Assembly (NCBI GenBank): GCA_003133815.1 | Contig: PKZR01000016.1 | Span: 1 to 6,075, forward strand | Source of the DNA: Limisphaerales bacterium | Lineage (GTDB): Bacteria; Verrucomicrobiota; Verrucomicrobiia; Limisphaerales; UBA11358 | Direction of reading: 5' to 3' | DNA: 6,075 nt | Shown here: piece by piece, positions 3,727 through 6,075 of the stretch | How the letters are laid out: each line of letters starts with the position of its first letter | How positions within the stretch are numbered: the first letter of the stretch is position 1 | The notes under the pieces: model-generated | What the model was told of the DNA's origin: nothing | Database searches by the model: none | Seen by the model: only the letters and a program-made list of their open reading frames with translations | Made by a program: the position numbers and the translations under genes

Positions 3727-6075
3727 TCATGGAATTTGCAGCAGGTAAAATCCCTGCGGCCAGCTTGGGTTTATCGGATTGGTGAAATTAAAATTACCGC
3801 CCGCATCAAATTGATTGGTCAGCAACCGCGTCCAGTTGGAAATCGGGATGGCTAGGTTGGTTGAACCCAGCAGATAATAGTTGGCATAGCCCACGCCGGA
3901 ATTGCCGTTGAAAATCAGGCCGCCGTTGAAAATTATTGGCGATCCGAACACCGGATGCGGCGTGACCACAACGGACAGGGTGCCATTGGTATTCAGCGCG
4001 CTCGTGTTCCAGGCCAGACCCGCAGACAATGGCGGTAATTGCACACTTGAAAATGCGCCGCTATAGCTACCAGCATTGAACAGCTTAAATCTGTCGCCGA
4101 ACGCCGGTGCCGAGGCGCTGATGTTCGTCACGATCAAGGTTCCACCATTGGTTAGCGCGCCGAAAATTTTTGCCACGTCGTTCGTCGTCGGTGATTTGCT
4201 GATTTCAAAAAAACTTGTGCTGCCCGCCGCGAGCGTGAGCGAACCCCCAAACGTCAGCGTGCTCAACGAACCGCCGGGTGACAGCGTGCCGCCCGCCTGA
4301 ATTGTCGCCGCACCGTTGATCACGCCGGTGCCGCCAAGTTGGCCGCCCGCACCGACGGACACTGTGCTGCCCGCCGCCAACGAACCGTTGACCTGCAAAA
4401 ATCCATTGGTCACGGTGGTCGCGCCGGTGTAGGTATTCGCTGTGTTCAAAGTGAGCATGCCGCCGGTCAGGTTGACTGACAACTGGCCGCTGCCGTCGCT
4501 GAGCGCCGTGGTGGTCACTTGCATATTTCCCGGACCGGAAAACGTGAGCGTTTGCGGGCCGCCGCCGGAATTGATGCCGCCGCTGATCGTCAACGCATTG
4601 CCACCGGTGTTGGCCGTCTGCGAAACCGTCAAGGGTTCGTTGAGCGTTATGGCACCGGCGAACGTTGCGTTGTTGTCCGTGCTGCCGCCAATCGTGTAAG
4701 TGCCGGAAGTCGCCTGGGCGGCAACCGTAACCGGGCGACTCACGGTGAACGCGCCGCCAATCATCAGCGACGGACTGGCATTGCCGGAGGTTGTGGCGGT
4801 ATTGCCCAGCGTGATGGCCGTGGTGGATTTGCCAAAAGCACCGTTCGCATTGTTCGGGGCATCCGCGCCCGCCACCAAGGTTCCCGCGCTGACCGTCGTG
4901 GTGCCGGAGTAGAGATTGACAGAATTCAACCGCATCGTGCCAGCGCCGGCCTTGAGCAAATTATCCGAACCGCCGCTGGTCAAGTTGGCCGCGTCGCCCA
5001 AAGGTGACGAGACGATCAAATCCGGTGAATCACCGGTTTGCGCAACGGTGAAGGTTCTGGTGCCGGCGGCATTGATGGTCAGGTTGATGTTGTTGCCGGT
5101 CGCGCTGGTGCTGGTCGAAATGATGGTCGAATGGCTGCTGCCGCCGACCGTCACATCTCCGTTCAAGTAATAGGTTCCGTAATAGATATGCGAGCCGCCG
5201 GAGGATGCGGTCGCCGACATCGTGCCGCCGTTGAGCGTGATCGCGCCAACGGGTGTATTGCCGTAGTTCAATTGCAGCGTGCCACCCTGATTGATGATGA
5301 ATCCAATCGCAATCGTGGTGCTGACTGAATTGCCAAGGAAATTTCCACTCACCGAATTGGCATTGAAGGCAAGCGTGCCGCCGTTATTAATCGTAACCGT
5401 CCGTCCGGCAGTTTGGGGATTGCCCAAACCGCTGGCGGTGATATTCGGACTGGAAAGCCCATAGCTATCCGCCAAAGTTCCATTATTGACCACAATATTG
5501 CCGGTGAAAGTATTTGCCGCCGTCAATGTCAGCGTGCCCGTGCCGGATTTCGTCAGGCCACCCGTCCCGGCGATGGCGCTGCCGCCAATGCTGTAATTGT
5601 TCAACGTGTTGCTCACCACCATCGCCCCGGGCGTTCTCGTCGCGGAGGCGCTCACCGTTATATTGCCCGAAGCTGAATCGTCAAACTGAACTGTCACCCC
5701 GTCATGATACGTTGTCGCCACGCCGTTCGTCACCCAATTCGCCGTCGTGGTGTCCCATGTGCCGTTCACCGACCCAGACCAGATTGTGTTGGTCGCGCTC
5801 GTCACCACCGCCGCCCCAGGAAAAAATTCCAGCTCGGAGACATTGCAAAATCCGCCGGCGGGGGACATATAACGCACATAGTGGAAGGCCGTGGTGTTGG
5901 TGACGCTTTGCAACATCACCACGCCTTGCGCCGGCGCGCTGCTGATCGTGAACAGGTTTGTCGCGTCGCTAAAATCAGGCTGGTTCGCGCCCTGAAAAAT
6001 TCCGCCCACCATCCGGCTCGAATAACTTGAGCCGCCGCTGTCAACGCGCGGACAATAACCGACCTGCACAATGTT
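3727..6075 (-). CDS. Large exported protein with autotransporter-associated strand repeats and a discoidin-like N-terminal part (5' truncated by window)
   Basis: The frame is open from the right edge to a TGA at 3727-3729, giving 782 residues. No start is visible: the first possible codon, GTG at 6069, sits inside a domain, so the true start is off-window. Residues here count from that GTG. Residues 1-84 look like the end of a coagulation factor 5/8 type C (discoidin-like) carbohydrate-binding fold (RMVGGIFQGANQ, YVRYMSP, FCNVSELEFF). From about 97 (WSGSVNGTWD...NW) to 560 the protein is rich in Gly, Thr, Asn and Ser, with autotransporter-associated repeats near 170-199, 369-401 and 528-562. 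About 570-703 is the usual tail of such proteins (GAGGQLGGTGVING, GGTLSPGG, LAWNTSALNTNGTLSV). Residues 709-780 are a verrucomicrobial-type closing module (STNLAIP, FDAGGNF, FYLLQIP). The C-terminus has no autotransporter barrel. It is probably a beta-helical surface or matrix protein; an enzyme domain upstream of the window cannot be excluded. Confidence 0.88.
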   Translation of the reverse strand, partial: NIVQVGYCPRVDSGGSSYSSRMVGGIFQGANQPDFSDATNLFTISSAPAQGVVMLQSVTNTTAFHYVRYMSPAGGFCNVSELEFFPGAAVVTSATNTIWSGSVNGTWDTTTANWVTNGVATTYHDGVTVQFDDSASGNITVSASATRTPGAMVVSNTLNNYSIGGSAIAGTGGLTKSGTGTLTLTAANTFTGNIVVNNGTLADSYGLSSPNITASGLGNPQTAGRTVTINNGGTLAFNANSVSGNFLGNSVSTTIAIGFIINQGGTLQLNYGNTPVGAITLNGGTMSATASSGGSHIYYGTYYLNGDVTVGGSSHSTIISTSTSATGNNINLTINAAGTRTFTVAQTGDSPDLIVSSPLGDAANLTSGGSDNLLKAGAGTMRLNSVNLYSGTTTVSAGTLVAGADAPNNANGAFGKSTTAITLGNTATTSGNASPSLMIGGAFTVSRPVTVAAQATSGTYTIGGSTDNNATFAGAITLNEPLTVSQTANTGGNALTISGGINSGGGPQTLTFSGPGNMQVTTTALSDGSGQLSVNLTGGMLTLNTANTYTGATTVTNGFLQVNGSLAAGSTVSVGAGGQLGGTGVINGAATIQAGGTLSPGGSLSTLTFGGSLTLAAGSTSFFEISKSPTTNDVAKIFGALTNGGTLIVTNISASAPAFGDRFKLFNAGSYSGAFSSVQLPPLSAGLAWNTSALNTNGTLSVVVTPHPVFGSPIIFNGGLIFNGNSGVGYANYYLLGSTNLAIPISNWTRLLTNQFDAGGNFNFTNPINPSWPQGFYLLQIP
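4384..5562 (-). repeat. Three diverged autotransporter-associated beta-strand repeats within the coding region
   Basis: The three copies are coded at about 5470-5562 (GLTKSGTGTLTLTAANTFTG, then NNGTL), 4867-4965 (LLKAGAGTMRLNSVNLYSGT, then SAGTL) and 4384-4488 (GGMLTLNTANTYTGATTV, then NGFLQV). The shared pattern is a G-x-L/M strand, then N-x-Y/F-[TS]-G, then T-V/V-V and G-[TF]-L. The copies are separated by about 170-200 residues of looser Gly/Thr-rich strands, as in known proteins carrying this repeat. Similarity is at the protein level rather than as near-identical DNA, so recombination between copies is unlikely. Confidence 0.75.

Noticed and set aside
3721..3727. TATATAA on the reverse strand just after the repeat-protein stop, as a -10 box
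   Set aside because: No acceptable -35 element lies 16-18 bases upstream, and the candidate terminator follows immediately.
4519..5007. Forward open frame of 162 codons opposite the repeat-protein gene
   Set aside because: It is antisense to a clear Gly/Thr/Asn-rich repeat protein, and its arginine-rich translation is typical of a shadow frame in GC-rich DNA.

Overview
This 6,075-base window most resembles a chromosomal segment of a free-living verrucomicrobial bacterium, probably a Pedosphaera/Limisphaera-like lineage. That assignment is an inference. It rests on two large exported proteins whose domain make-up (sedolisin plus BACON-like and jelly-roll modules; autotransporter-associated repeats plus a discoidin-like module) and closing pattern (Y-x-[IL/VL]-x-STNL...W...FY near the C-terminus) are familiar from that phylum. 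Neither large gene has a clear Shine-Dalgarno sequence where one could be looked for, which fits the phylum but does not prove it.

Layout. Bases 1-264 (+) hold the last 87 codons of an unrecognised, AT-rich gene that begins outside the window. Bases 265-393 are a short convergent intergenic gap. Bases 394-3240 (-; the reading frame stays open to an ATG at 3312) encode a complete secreted S53 peptidase (sedolisin/kumamolisin family). It has a signal peptide, an activation prodomain, an unusual polyglycine linker, an intact Glu/Asp/Asp/Ser active site and calcium site, and then about 340 residues of accessory beta-rich domains. Bases 3313-3726 contain no convincing gene but are rich in short perfect inverted repeats, a heptanucleotide repeat and a recurring AACCGG hexamer. 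Bases 3727-6075 (-) are the C-terminal 782 codons of a large secreted beta-helix-like protein with autotransporter-associated strand repeats. Its 5' end lies beyond the right edge.

How they may work together. The two large genes point the same way, with the surface protein upstream of the peptidase, but over 400 bases of hairpin-rich DNA separate them, so they are probably separate transcription units. Both products are predicted to be exported, and both end in a similar ~65-75-residue module, suggesting a shared surface-sorting or attachment route (inference). Nothing here is a CRISPR array, tRNA, rRNA, transposase or phage gene. I did not find a demonstrably new multi-gene system. The most unusual signals are the polyglycine hinge in the protease precursor, the shared C-terminal module, and the palindrome cluster between the two genes.
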